A stretch of DNA of 64,000 nucleotides from Flavobacterium micromati (GTDB lineage Bacteria; Bacteroidota; Bacteroidia; Flavobacteriales; Flavobacteriaceae). A program made the translations under genes and the position numbers. The notes beneath the pieces are model-generated. The model was not told where the DNA came from, did no database searches, and worked only from the letters and a program-made list of their open reading frames with translations. Shown here in pieces: positions 6,901 through 15,664 of this stretch (its first letter is position 1; each line of letters begins with the position of its first letter). The stretch is from contig NZ_FQWF01000011.1 of assembly GCF_900129585.1 (NCBI RefSeq), forward strand, positions 62,001-126,000, given 5' to 3'.

Positions 6901-7749
6901 ATGAAAAAACATATCTTTTTAATTATCACATTATTAGTATCGGCGGTAAGTTTAAATGTATTTGGACAACTAAAATCATATCCATTTGAAGTCGTAAAAT
7001 CAGGAAAAGGGAAACAGTCCATTGTGTTTATTCCAGGGTTTGCTAGTTCAGGAGATGTATGGAATGAAACAAAGGCTAATTTTGAAAAAGAATTTACCTG
7101 TTACACTTTGACAATGGCAGGTTTTACAGGAGTTGAACCACAAATAAATGCTACTTTTAGAAGTTGGGAAATAGAAATTGTGAATTACATAAAAGCCAAT
7201 AGTATTGAAAAGCCAATTATCATTGGTCATAGTATGGGTGGCGGACTTGCATTGGCCATAGCTTCCGATTATCCAGATTTAGTTGCCAAAATTATTGTTG
7301 TAGATGCGGTTCCATGTTTGTCCGCTATGAGAAATCCAAAGTTTAAATCGGTTGAAAATAACGATTGCTCAGTACTGGTAAATCAAATGATGGCTATGTC
7401 TAATTATCAGTTTTATGAAATGCAAAAAGCAACAATGCCTAGCCTTTTGCAAGATGCTACAAAGTTAGATATGGTCGTTGATTGGAGCGTAAAATCGGAT
7501 CGAAAAACATTCGCAGAAGTATTTTGTGATTTCTCAAATACCGATTTAAGAGAAAAAATTTCGGCTGTAACATGTCCTTCATTGATTTTGCTAGAATCTT
7601 ATTTTGTAAATTTAAAATCTGCCATAGATGACCAATACAAAAATCTTAAAACAGCTAATTTTCAATACGCTACTAAAGGTTTGCATTTTATAATGTATGA
7701 TGATAAAGAGTGGTATGTAGCGCAGCTTAACAGTTTTATAAAATCGTAA
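6901..7749 (+). CDS. secreted alpha/beta-fold hydrolase
   Basis: A 282-residue protein with a signal peptide (about residues 1-22, ending NVFGQ). The alpha/beta-hydrolase core is clear: an oxyanion-hole region IVFIPGFASSGDVW (41-54), nucleophile elbow GHSMGG with Ser111, a later acid residue and a C-terminal KGLHF with His262. The substrate cannot be predicted. It is probably periplasmic or exported. Only two bases separate it from the ECF sigma-factor gene, so the enzyme and sigma factor appear to share a transcript, an uncommon pairing. Confidence 0.85.
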   Translation: MKKHIFLIITLLVSAVSLNVFGQLKSYPFEVVKSGKGKQSIVFIPGFASSGDVWNETKANFEKEFTCYTLTMAGFTGVEPQINATFRSWEIEIVNYIKANSIEKPIIIGHSMGGGLALAIASDYPDLVAKIIVVDAVPCLSAMRNPKFKSVENNDCSVLVNQMMAMSNYQFYEMQKATMPSLLQDATKLDMVVDWSVKSDRKTFAEVFCDFSNTDLREKISAVTCPSLILLESYFVNLKSAIDDQYKNLKTANFQYATKGLHFIMYDDKEWYVAQLNSFIKS

Positions 7750-7751
7750 CA

Positions 7752-8222
7752 ATGGAGTTTGAAAATATTTATAAAACATATTGGGACAAGATATTTAGAC
7801 TTTGTATGGGTTTTGTAAACGATTATGATATTGCTCAAGATTTGGCACAAGAAACTTTTATTATTGTCTGGCAAAAATTAGAGACTTTTAGAAACGAATC
7901 GAACATTGGAACGTGGATTTTTAGAATTGCTTCTAATAATTGCTTAAGGCAGATTGAGAAAGAGAAACGATTTCCAAAATCAGAATTGCCATTACATATC
8001 ACCGAAGAAAAGCATTATTCCTTAGAGCCTCAAATCGAGTTATTATACAAGTGCATTGCTGAATTACCCGAAGCGGATCGTATTATAATTTCATTAGAAT
8101 TAGAGGAAGTAAGACAAGCTGAAATTGCTAAAATCGTAGGACTTTCAGAAGCCAATATCCGTGTGAAAATTCATAGAATAAAAGAAAAGCTGACGCAAAA
8201 ATTCAAAGAAAATGGAAAATAA
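7752..8222 (+). CDS. ECF-type RNA polymerase sigma factor
   Basis: A 156-residue sigma-70 family protein with only regions 2 and 4. Region 2 covers about residues 5-70 (YDIAQDLAQETFIIVWQKL, then TWIFRIASNNC). Region 4 covers about 100-150 (LPEADRIIISLELEE, then EIAKIVGLSEANIRVKIHRIKEKL, a helix-turn-helix). Its 3' end overlaps the downstream membrane-protein gene by 11 bases, the usual arrangement for a sigma factor and its membrane anti-sigma partner. Confidence 0.92.
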   Translation: MEFENIYKTYWDKIFRLCMGFVNDYDIAQDLAQETFIIVWQKLETFRNESNIGTWIFRIASNNCLRQIEKEKRFPKSELPLHITEEKHYSLEPQIELLYKCIAELPEADRIIISLELEEVRQAEIAKIVGLSEANIRVKIHRIKEKLTQKFKENGK

Positions 8223-8814
8223 TAACAAGATAGACTTTAAGGATCTATGGAAACAACAAACTATAAGTCCGTCAAATATTGAAGATTTGCTTTCAAAACT
8301 GAAGCATTTTAAAAAAGCAAGTCTAAGAAAAATAATCGTTGTAAATATTCTGCTTATTGCAACAAGTATATTTATTGTTTTTATTTGGTACACGTATCAA
8401 CCGGCGTTTATTTCAACTAAAATCGGGATTATTATGACGATTTTAGCGATGCTTGTTTATCTTCTGGTTTACAATAAATTGGCTTTATTTTATAAGAGTA
8501 TCGATAGTAATCAAAGTAATAGCGAATACATAAAAAAATTAGTTGCCATTAAAACAAAACAACAATTTTTACAATCTCTTGTACTAAGTATGTATTTTAT
8601 TTTGCTTGGGTCAGGGTTGAGTTTGTACATGTATGAATACACATCCCGAATGACAATCCTTTGGGCGATTATCGCTTACGGTTTGACACTAAGCTGGGTT
8701 GGTTTTAATTGGTTTTATTTAAGACCAAAAGCTATCAAAAAAGAGCAGGATAAAGTCAATGATTTGATTGCTAAATTTGAAATTGTAAATAATCAGTTGA
8801 AAGAAGATTTGTAA
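8212..8814 (+). CDS. four-segment membrane protein, possible anti-sigma factor
   Basis: A 200-residue protein with a charged N-terminal segment of about 40 residues and hydrophobic segments near residues 43-60, 70-90, 125-142 and 150-168. No characterised family is recognised. Its translational overlap with the ECF sigma gene and its cytosolic N-terminus followed by membrane segments suggest control of that sigma factor. No canonical zinc anti-sigma motif (HxxxCxxC) is visible, so the role is inference. Confidence 0.6.
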   Translation: MENNNKIDFKDLWKQQTISPSNIEDLLSKLKHFKKASLRKIIVVNILLIATSIFIVFIWYTYQPAFISTKIGIIMTILAMLVYLLVYNKLALFYKSIDSNQSNSEYIKKLVAIKTKQQFLQSLVLSMYFILLGSGLSLYMYEYTSRMTILWAIIAYGLTLSWVGFNWFYLRPKAIKKEQDKVNDLIAKFEIVNNQLKEDL

Positions 8815-8833
8815 CATATTTTTACAATTCAAG

Positions 8834-8868
8834 AATCCAAATTCCAATCGCTGGACTTTGGATTTTTT
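8834..8868 (+). terminator. terminator after the sigma-factor operon
   Basis: Stem AATCCAAATTCCA paired imperfectly with TGGACTTTGGATT, followed by a T-run, about 20 bases after the stop. Confidence 0.7.
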
Positions 8869-8966
8869 TATTTTTGAAATATTTAACTAATGTCAATTTG
8901 TCATTGTCAAAATTTGGTTCGTAATTTGTTTGTTAACTTTTAATTCAAAAAACAAAAGAAAGAAGT

Positions 8967-9653
8967 ATGGGAATGGGATATTTAATTCTAGCTGGGGCAA
9001 TCATGTTGTTCAGCTGGCTAGTTAGTTCAAGACTAAAAAGTAAATTTGAACATTATTCTAAGTTACAATTACAAAACGGAATGTCAGGTGCTGAAATAGC
9101 CGAAAAAATGCTGGCTGACAATGGTATTCGTGATGTAAGAGTGATTTCTACACCAGGAAGATTGACGGATCATTACAATCCAATGGATAAAACAATTAAT
9201 TTAAGTGAAGCAGTTTATAATCAAAGAAATGCTGCTGCTGCTGCGGTTGCGGCTCACGAATGTGGTCATGCGGTGCAACATGCTGTAGGATATCAATGGC
9301 TGACTATGCGGTCTAAGTTGGTGCCAATTGTAAATGTGGCTTCAAGCTATATGCAATGGATTTTACTTGGTGGAATCTTATTGTTGAATACTTTTCCACA
9401 ATTGTTATTGGTGGGGATTATAATTTTTGCAGCAACTACATTATTTTCAATTGTTACATTGCCTGTAGAATATGACGCAAGTAATCGAGCATTAGCTTGG
9501 TTAGAAAATAAAAGAATGTTAACGCAACAAGAACAAGCAGGTGCTAAGGATTCATTAAAATGGGCTGCTAGAACTTATGTCGTGGCTGCTTTAGGCTCAA
9601 TTGCAACATTGTTGTACTATGTTTCTATTTATATGGGTGGTAGAAGAGATTAA
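8967..9653 (+). CDS. zinc metallopeptidase, YugP family
   Basis: A 228-residue membrane metallopeptidase. It has an N-terminal hydrophobic segment (about 4-22), the zinc site HECGHAVQH with His97, Glu98 and His101, and hydrophobic segments near 130-160 and 200-222. The later EYDASNRAL motif is typical of the family and should supply the third ligand region. Substrates are unknown. It has its own region and faces the Lrp gene convergently, sharing the terminator at 9700-9735. Confidence 0.88.
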   Translation: MGMGYLILAGAIMLFSWLVSSRLKSKFEHYSKLQLQNGMSGAEIAEKMLADNGIRDVRVISTPGRLTDHYNPMDKTINLSEAVYNQRNAAAAAVAAHECGHAVQHAVGYQWLTMRSKLVPIVNVASSYMQWILLGGILLLNTFPQLLLVGIIIFAATTLFSIVTLPVEYDASNRALAWLENKRMLTQQEQAGAKDSLKWAARTYVVAALGSIATLLYYVSIYMGGRRD

Positions 9654-9699
9654 TTAGAAAATTAACTAATTACAAAATTAGAATAGTGTTTGAAAAAAT

Positions 9700-9735
9700 A
9701 AGAGCCGTCTCATTTATATAATGAGTCGGCTCTTT
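9700..9735. terminator. bidirectional terminator
   Basis: The stem AAGAGCCG plus TCTCATT pairs with AATGAG plus TCGGCTCTT around a TATAT loop, with an A-run before and a T-run after. It lies between two convergent genes and can serve both. Confidence 0.88.
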
Positions 9736-9772
9736 TTAAATTATCTCATTTTCTAATTTATATACTTTGCCT

Positions 9773-10243
9773 TTAAAGCTGAATCTGCCGATCGATTTGC
9801 TGATCTAATGAAATAAAGGTTTCTGTTCGTGAAACACCTTCTATTGCTTGGATTTTAGTATTTAGTAAATGCATTAAATGCTCGTTGTCCCTACAAATAA
9901 TTTTGATCAAAATCGACCAATTTCCTGTAGTGTAATGGCATTCTAAAACTTCGGGGATTTTCTTTAAATCTCTTACCGCTTCTGGATTTCGGGCTGCTTT
10001 ATCTAGGTAAATACCAACAAAGGCCATTGTGTTGTAACCCAATATTTTAGTATTGACAGTAAACTTAGAACCCGAAATTACTCCTGATTGTTCTAGTTTT
10101 CGTAATCGCTGATGAATCGCCGCTCCAGAAATTCCTATTTTATTGGCGATTTGAAGAATAGGCTTTCGAGCATCGTTCATTAAATCGCGCAGGATTTCTT
10201 TATCAATACCGTCAATTTCTACTTGCAGTGAGTTGATTTTCAT
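9773..10243 (-). CDS. Lrp/AsnC family transcriptional regulator
   Basis: A 156-residue protein with an N-terminal helix-turn-helix (about residues 10-60, IDKEILRDLMNDARKPILQIANKIGISGAAIHQRLRKLE written in family style) and a C-terminal RAM/AsnC ligand-binding domain (about 68-150, ending in EGVSRTETFISL). Such regulators sense amino acids and often control neighbouring or distant amino-acid genes. No obvious target gene is adjacent, so the regulon cannot be inferred. Confidence 0.92.
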   Translation of the reverse strand: MKINSLQVEIDGIDKEILRDLMNDARKPILQIANKIGISGAAIHQRLRKLEQSGVISGSKFTVNTKILGYNTMAFVGIYLDKAARNPEAVRDLKKIPEVLECHYTTGNWSILIKIICRDNEHLMHLLNTKIQAIEGVSRTETFISLDQQIDRQIQL

Positions 10244-10342
10244 ATCTTATTATCTTAAACTAAAAGTTGGATTTTAGTTTCATTTGCAAATCAAAAATAG
10301 GTAAAAAGAGATTAAAATTTAGAAAAACAGGAATAGAATTAT

Positions 10343-10372
10343 AAAAAAAGCCATTCAAATTTGAATGGCTTT
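10343..10372 (-). terminator. terminator after hemD
   Basis: A perfect stem AAAGCCATTC / GAATGGCTTT with a short AAATTT centre. On the minus strand it is followed by a U-run (A-run at 10343-10349), 24 bases after the hemD stop. Confidence 0.82.
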
Positions 10373-10395
10373 AATAATTTTATCTCAAAGTATTT

Positions 10396-11145
10396 TTATT
10401 TTCCTTTATTTGCTTCAATAATATATTTTTCCAATGCCATAGTCATAGAGGGCGTTGCAGGTGTTGGAGCTAGAATATCAACTCTTAATCCGTGATCCAA
10501 TGCTTCTTTTTGTGTAGTACTACCAAAAACTGCAATTCGAGTGTTGTTTTGTTCAAAACTTGGAAAATTCATAAACAATGATTTTATTCCTGTAGGACTA
10601 AAAAAGGCCAAAACATCATAATAGACATCAGCTAGATCTGATAAATCACTCATTACAGTTTTGTAAAAAATCGCCGGGGTCCAATCTACTTTTAACGCAT
10701 TTAAAGTTATTTGCGCATCAGCATTTAATTGATCAGACGCAGGGAGTAAGAATTTCTCGTCCTTATACTTTTTTATTAACGGAGATAAATCAGCAAAATC
10801 CTTTGGTCCAACATAAATTTTACGTTTTCTGTAAACTACATATTTTTGCAAGTAAAAAGCAATTGCTTCTGATTGACAAAAATATTTAAGTCCTTCCGGT
10901 ACTTTAAAGCGCATTTCATCAGCAACTCTAAAAAAGTGATCAACAGAATTTTTACTTGTTAAAATAATAGCGGAATAATTGTTAAGATCCACTTTTTGAA
11001 GCCGAATCTCTTTTGCACTTACTCCTTCTACATGAATAAAAGGTCTGAAATCAATTTTTACTTTATGCTTTTGTTGAAGTTCAAAGTAAGGTGAATTTTC
11101 GACCTTAGGTTCAGGTTGTGATACCAAAATTGTTTTCACTTTCAT
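10396..11145 (-). CDS. hemD: uroporphyrinogen-III synthase
   Basis: HemD cyclises hydroxymethylbilane to uroporphyrinogen III in heme synthesis. The 249-residue protein has the two-lobe HemD fold pattern: AIILTSKNSVDHFF near residue 75, YVGPKDFADL near 110, and the VLAFFSPTGIKSL motif near 180. I place the start at the ATG ending at 11145 (MKVKTILVSQPEP) rather than an upstream ATG that adds seven residues not typical of the family. It lies 13 bases after the DUF4271 gene, a conserved pairing in Flavobacteriia. Confidence 0.88.
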   Translation of the reverse strand: MKVKTILVSQPEPKVENSPYFELQQKHKVKIDFRPFIHVEGVSAKEIRLQKVDLNNYSAIILTSKNSVDHFFRVADEMRFKVPEGLKYFCQSEAIAFYLQKYVVYRKRKIYVGPKDFADLSPLIKKYKDEKFLLPASDQLNADAQITLNALKVDWTPAIFYKTVMSDLSDLADVYYDVLAFFSPTGIKSLFMNFPSFEQNNTRIAVFGSTTQKEALDHGLRVDILAPTPATPSMTMALEKYIIEANKGK

Positions 11146-11158
11146 ATTTTCACTTTTT

Positions 11159-11830
11159 CTAAGCATTTCCCTTTATAAACCAATAATACATAAAATAATA
11201 GGGTGCTATTTCAAGAGTGCAAAGATATAAAATAAAGTAAAACAACTTACCTAATATTATTTTTTGATAATTTTTTATTGAAATAAAATAAGTTAACAAA
11301 TTAGCTATCAACACTATACCTATAATTATTAGTGGTATATTTCTTGAAAATGAGTCGTAATAAAACAAAATTATATTAAAAGGTAGAATGAATAATCCGA
11401 TGTAAGTTCTGTAAGTAACCTTTTGGAGATTAAATTGCTCTGTAAAATCCTCAATATTAAAAGCAGTTGCAATTATTTTTTCTATCAAATATTTGGACAA
11501 GATAAAAAACGTTAAAAACGTTAATATTTGGATATAAAGCAACCAGTCAGTTTTGGAGCCCAAGCCAAAATAGCTTAATGTTACTTGGATAAAAAAAGCA
11601 AATGAAATTAATTGCACAATAAATAAAGAAATTGTAAATGGGCTTTTTAAATTCGTGTTATCTTTATAAACTTTAATATATTTGTTAGAGTAAACGAGGT
11701 TAGCGAAATCACTAAATCGATTTTCAAAAACTGATTTAGCTATAGCAATGATGGCAAACGAGAATACGAAAAGTGCTGTTGCCCAATCTTTGCTCTCTAG
11801 TAATCTAGGTTGTAGTATTGTATCGATCAT
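11159..11830 (-). CDS. DUF4271 membrane protein
   Basis: A 223-residue protein with about six hydrophobic segments and a short N-terminal tail. The pattern, with a RFSDFANLVYSNKYIKVYKD loop after the first membrane segment, matches DUF4271, a Bacteroidota family usually encoded directly upstream of hemD. Function is unknown. Linkage to heme synthesis is suggested only by the conserved adjacency. Confidence 0.82.
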   Translation of the reverse strand: MIDTILQPRLLESKDWATALFVFSFAIIAIAKSVFENRFSDFANLVYSNKYIKVYKDNTNLKSPFTISLFIVQLISFAFFIQVTLSYFGLGSKTDWLLYIQILTFLTFFILSKYLIEKIIATAFNIEDFTEQFNLQKVTYRTYIGLFILPFNIILFYYDSFSRNIPLIIIGIVLIANLLTYFISIKNYQKIILGKLFYFILYLCTLEIAPYYFMYYWFIKGNA

Positions 11831-11906
11831 AACATTGCAAAATTACAAATTTTTATATCATTCTTTTTATTATAATTTTATTAAGATTCTAATCGCTTAA
11901 AAAGTT

Positions 11907-11914
11907 TATTTTTG
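11907..11914 (+). promoter_or_regulatory. putative -7 box of the mannosyltransferase-dihydroorotase operon
   Basis: TATTTTTG matches TAnnTTTG, 20 bases before the start codon at 11934. The -33 element is not obvious. Confidence 0.5.
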
Positions 11915-11933
11915 CGCTGAAATTACCGTAAAT

Positions 11934-12659
11934 ATGAATGACTGTATTGTTATAATTCCTACCTATAACGAAATTGAAAATATCGAAAGTATCGTAAGAT
12001 CTGTACTTTCTCAACACAAGCTTTTTCATGTTTTAATAATTGACGACAATTCGCCTGATCATACCAGCGAGAAAGTGATATTACTTCAGTCTGAGTTTGG
12101 AGGCCGCTTATTTTTAGAAAAAAGAGAAAAAAAATCTGGTTTGGGTACTGCTTATGTTCATGGATTTAAATGGGCTTTATCGAAAAAATATGATTTTATT
12201 TTTGAAATGGATGCCGATTTCTCTCATAATCCAAATGATTTAGAGAAATTGTATAACGCATGTCATCTAGGTGATGCTGATTTAGCCATAGGTTCTAGAT
12301 ATGTAACAGGTGTAAATGTCGTAAATTGGCCATTAAGTCGTGTTTTATTGTCTTATTTTGCCTCTGTTTATGTTAGAATGATTACTGGAATGAAAATTCA
12401 CGATGCAACGGCTGGATTTGTTTGCTACAAAAGAAAAGTTTTAGAGGACATTAACTTAGAGAAAATAAGGTTTGTTGGTTATGCTTTTCAAATTGAAATG
12501 AAATATAGGACATTTTGTAAAAAATTCGAAATCATAGAGGTTCCAATTATTTTTACTGATAGAACAAAAGGGCAATCAAAAATGAGCAACTCTATTATAA
12601 TTGAAGCTGTTTTTGGGGTTATTGCACTTAGATTAAAAAAATTAGTTAACACATTATAA
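11934..12659 (+). CDS. polyprenol monophosphomannose synthase-like family 2 glycosyltransferase
   Basis: A 241-residue GT2 enzyme resembling dolichol/polyprenol-phosphate mannosyltransferases, which load mannose from GDP-mannose onto a lipid phosphate. Visible motifs are IIPTYNEIENIES (8-20), IIDDNSPDHT (35-44) and the metal-binding EMDADFSHNP with Asp93 and Asp95. There is no C-terminal membrane domain, as in short-form enzymes. It heads a tight operon with the dihydroorotase-like gene and a DUF4296 lipoprotein (9 and 11 bases between genes), a conserved Flavobacteriia order. Sugar and lipid specificity are inferred from family only. Confidence 0.85.
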   Translation: MNDCIVIIPTYNEIENIESIVRSVLSQHKLFHVLIIDDNSPDHTSEKVILLQSEFGGRLFLEKREKKSGLGTAYVHGFKWALSKKYDFIFEMDADFSHNPNDLEKLYNACHLGDADLAIGSRYVTGVNVVNWPLSRVLLSYFASVYVRMITGMKIHDATAGFVCYKRKVLEDINLEKIRFVGYAFQIEMKYRTFCKKFEIIEVPIIFTDRTKGQSKMSNSIIIEAVFGVIALRLKKLVNTL

Positions 12660-12668
12660 GGTGAAGCG

Positions 12669-14009
12669 ATGAATAGGATCTTAATTAAGAATGCCAAAAT
12701 TGTAAATGAAGGAGTGATTTTTGAAGGCGATGTGTTGATTGAAAATGACTTAATTGTCGAAATTTCAGAGACAATTAGTGCTAAATCGAATGATTGTAAA
12801 ATTATTGATGCAGAGGGTAACTTTTTGATTCCGGGAGCAATTGATGACCAAGTGCACTTTAGAGAGCCAGGATTGACGCATAAAGGCGATATTGAGTCAG
12901 AATCTAAAGCGGCAGTTGCGGGTGGAATTACTTCTTATATTGAGCAGCCAAACACTGTTCCCAATGCTATCACCCAAGAAATATTAGAACAAAAATACGA
13001 GCTCGCTGCCCAGAATTCATACGCGAATTACTCATTTATGATGGGTGGAACTAATGAAAATTTGGAAGAAATTCTGAAAACTAATCCAAGAAACGTTGCT
13101 GGCTTAAAATTATTTCTAGGTTCATCTACAGGTGACATGCTGGTGGATAGTTCAGATTCATTAGAAAAAATATTTTCATCTACCAAACTGCTAATTGCGG
13201 TGCACAGCGAAGACGAAGACACTGTAAAATCGAACCTTGAAAAATTTAAATTGGAATATGGTGATGATATTCCAGTGGAGTGCCATCCTGAAATAAGATC
13301 AGTTGAGGCTTGTTATAAATCTACTGAACGAATTGTAAAACTTGCCAAAAAAACAGGAGCAAGATTACACGTATTTCATTTATCGACAGCAAAGGAGCTT
13401 GAATTTTTCACCAATAAAATTCCGCTCGAAGATAAACTTATTACCGCTGAGGTATGTATTCACCATTTATGGTTTTCTGATGAAGATTATAAAACAAAAG
13501 GTAATTTAATTAAATGGAATCCAGCAATTAAATCTTCTGATGACCGCAAAGCATTGTGGGCAGCATTGTTAGATGGCAGAATAGATGTCATTGCAACAGA
13601 TCATGCGCCACATACATTAGAAGAAAAAAAACAGTCCTATTTAAAAGCTCCGTCTGGAGGTCCATTAGTACAACACGCAGTTGTAGCAATGTTTGAGGCT
13701 TTTCATCAAGGAAAAATAAGTGTAGAAAAAATTGTGGAAAAGATGTGTCACAATCCTGCTAAAATTTTTAAAATAGAAAAGCGCGGTTTTATAAAGGAAG
13801 GCTATTATGCTGATTTAGTTATTGTAAATTCAGGATTGCCTTGGAGTGTTAAGAAAGAAAATATTTTGGCTAAGTGTGGTTGGTCTCCGTTTGAAGGTTA
13901 TACTTTTAAATCTAGAATTACACATACCTTCGTGAACGGTCAGTTAGTGTACACTCCTTTTGTAGTAAAGGATATTCGTGCTGGAAAAAGATTATTATTT
14001 AATAGGTAA
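12669..14009 (+). CDS. pyrC: dihydroorotase-like amidohydrolase
   Basis: Dihydroorotase closes carbamoyl-aspartate to dihydroorotate in pyrimidine synthesis. The 446-residue protein has the amidohydrolase layout: DDQVHFREPGLTHKGD (59-74), AGLKLFLGSSTGDM with the candidate bridging lysine, VFHLSTA, and DVIATDHAPHT near residue 310. The first metal-binding motif reads Asp-Gln-Val-His (Gln61, His63), where canonical enzymes have His-x-His. I believe this substitution is shared by Bacteroidota homologues annotated as dihydroorotase, but activity should not be taken for granted. It sits between a GT2 gene and a DUF4296 gene in one operon. Confidence 0.82.
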   Translation: MNRILIKNAKIVNEGVIFEGDVLIENDLIVEISETISAKSNDCKIIDAEGNFLIPGAIDDQVHFREPGLTHKGDIESESKAAVAGGITSYIEQPNTVPNAITQEILEQKYELAAQNSYANYSFMMGGTNENLEEILKTNPRNVAGLKLFLGSSTGDMLVDSSDSLEKIFSSTKLLIAVHSEDEDTVKSNLEKFKLEYGDDIPVECHPEIRSVEACYKSTERIVKLAKKTGARLHVFHLSTAKELEFFTNKIPLEDKLITAEVCIHHLWFSDEDYKTKGNLIKWNPAIKSSDDRKALWAALLDGRIDVIATDHAPHTLEEKKQSYLKAPSGGPLVQHAVVAMFEAFHQGKISVEKIVEKMCHNPAKIFKIEKRGFIKEGYYADLVIVNSGLPWSVKKENILAKCGWSPFEGYTFKSRITHTFVNGQLVYTPFVVKDIRAGKRLLFNR

Positions 14010-14020
14010 CAGTTTTATTT

Positions 14021-14503
14021 ATGAATAAATATTTAATTTTTATTGCTGTATTCACTTTGATTATAAGTTGCAAAGAAGAAAAAAAACCTGCTCGCTTGAT
14101 TGAAAAAGATGTTATGGTTAAAATCATTTATGATTTATCAGTTTTACAAGCTATAAAATATCAGAATCCAACGTCTATTGACAGTTTTAAAATAAATGCA
14201 AGAGATTTTGTATATAAAAAATACAAAGTGGACAGCCTTCAATTTGCACAAAGTAATATTTATTATTCGTCCAATGGGGAACAATATAAAGAAATGTTCA
14301 GCCAAGTTGTGGGTCGAATTAATGCAGAAAAAACAAGTGCTGATTCCTTAATAAAAGCAGAAATCAAGAAACAAAGTAAAGGCGATAAAAAAAAGGGAAA
14401 AGAATTGATAACGGCAAAAGATTCATTAAAAAAAGCAGGGAAGAAGGTTTTTGAAAAAGATGCAGTAAAGAAAGTTTCGTTAGAAAAAGAAGCGCTACAA
14501 TAA
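14021..14503 (+). CDS. DUF4296 lipoprotein
   Basis: A 160-residue predicted lipoprotein. The signal sequence ends LIISCKEEKKP, with Cys at residue 17. The next segment, of the type IEKDVMVKIIYDLSVLQA, is followed by YKKYKVDSLQFAQSNIYYSSN, which matches the DUF4296 pattern seen in Bacteroidota. The C-terminus is lysine-rich and low-complexity. It is the last gene of the GT2-dihydroorotase operon. Function unknown. Confidence 0.8.
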   Translation: MNKYLIFIAVFTLIISCKEEKKPARLIEKDVMVKIIYDLSVLQAIKYQNPTSIDSFKINARDFVYKKYKVDSLQFAQSNIYYSSNGEQYKEMFSQVVGRINAEKTSADSLIKAEIKKQSKGDKKKGKELITAKDSLKKAGKKVFEKDAVKKVSLEKEALQ

Positions 14504-14507
14504 AAAT

Positions 14508-15503
14508 TTAGCTTTCTAAAACTGAAATTTCTTTTATGTATTGATGTATATCCGTAAAGTTATAGTTTAAGGCATCTTTAATCTTTTGATTAGAATATAA
14601 GCTTTTTGAATGCGATGCTCTCGCGGTAGCTTTTGTAAATTGTCTTTTTTTCCCAAAACAAATTGCTAAAAAGGCATCAACTCGCCAAAGTATTTCCATC
14701 AATAATTGACTTGCTTCCCGAGTTGGTTTTTTTACTTTCAAAACAGTCGCAATACTGCACAATACTTCCTTGAAAGTCATGTTTTGAGCAACTAGTGTAA
14801 ATCGATTATTAGAAAATTCGCTGTTCATTAAATCTGTAGTGATTTTTACTACGTCAATAACGGAAACAAATCCGCTGGTTCCCATCGTATAATAGGACAA
14901 ACCATCTGCAACTTTTTGAAAAAGTAGGCCGCTTCCTTGCTCTCTAAAACCAGGGCCAATAATCACTCCTGGATTGACAATTAGCGTATTTAATCCTTCT
15001 TGTTGACCACGCCAAATCTCTATTTCGGCGCCGTATTTAGAAATAGCATAATCACTGTGGTAGTTTTCCGGATTCCATTCTGTTTGTTCTGTCACGAATT
15101 TTTCATTAGGTAATAGATCACCGAGCGTTGCTATAGAACTAACAAAACAGAGTTTTTTGACATTATTAGCGATACAAAAATTAACAATGTTGGCCGTGCC
15201 TTCAATATTAGTTTTTCTCAGTAAATTTTCATCTTTTGGATCTAAGGAAATTACAGCTGCACAATGGTAAACATAGTCAATTCCTTTAAATACTTCCGCG
15301 AGCGCAGGAACATCTATAATGTCAGCTTGTTGCCAATTGATTCGATCAAATAATTCTACTTTTTTATAAAGCTCAAATAATGATTTAGTTTTTTCGATCC
15401 TTTCAGGTTTTCGGTAAATTGCGCGAACTTGCTCTCCATTTTCAAGTAAATGTAGCAATAAATGCGCACCAACTAATCCGGTTCCTCCTGTTACTAAAAT
15501 CAT
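14508..15503 (-). CDS. NAD-dependent epimerase/dehydratase
   Basis: A 331-residue extended short-chain dehydrogenase. The cofactor motif is GGTGLVGAHLL (residues 6-16) and the catalytic YAISK places Tyr152 and Lys156, with the preceding VSSIATLGD as the Ser region. It resembles dihydroflavonol-4-reductase-like or nucleotide-sugar epimerase-like members. The substrate is not predictable. It converges on the DUF4296 gene with four bases between. Confidence 0.85.
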   Translation of the reverse strand: MILVTGGTGLVGAHLLLHLLENGEQVRAIYRKPERIEKTKSLFELYKKVELFDRINWQQADIIDVPALAEVFKGIDYVYHCAAVISLDPKDENLLRKTNIEGTANIVNFCIANNVKKLCFVSSIATLGDLLPNEKFVTEQTEWNPENYHSDYAISKYGAEIEIWRGQQEGLNTLIVNPGVIIGPGFREQGSGLLFQKVADGLSYYTMGTSGFVSVIDVVKITTDLMNSEFSNNRFTLVAQNMTFKEVLCSIATVLKVKKPTREASQLLMEILWRVDAFLAICFGKKRQFTKATARASHSKSLYSNQKIKDALNYNFTDIHQYIKEISVLES

Positions 15504-15637
15504 TTGGTAAAAGTAATAAAATCATATCCAACTTTAAAGGACTATTTTATTCTTGAAATTGATTTTACAGTTTATTGCGGATAATTTTGAATTTACCATT
15601 GCGGTCGAAATTGATATTGTCATTGAACTTGAATTAC

Positions 15638-15645
15638 TATCTTTG
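15638..15645 (+). promoter_or_regulatory. putative tyrS promoter -7 box
   Basis: TATCTTTG matches TAnnTTTG. A TTG at 15617-15619, 18 bases upstream, could be the -33 element. The tyrS start codon is 20 bases downstream of the box. Confidence 0.55.
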
Positions 15646-15664
15646 CGCAAATTGATTAAAAGTG

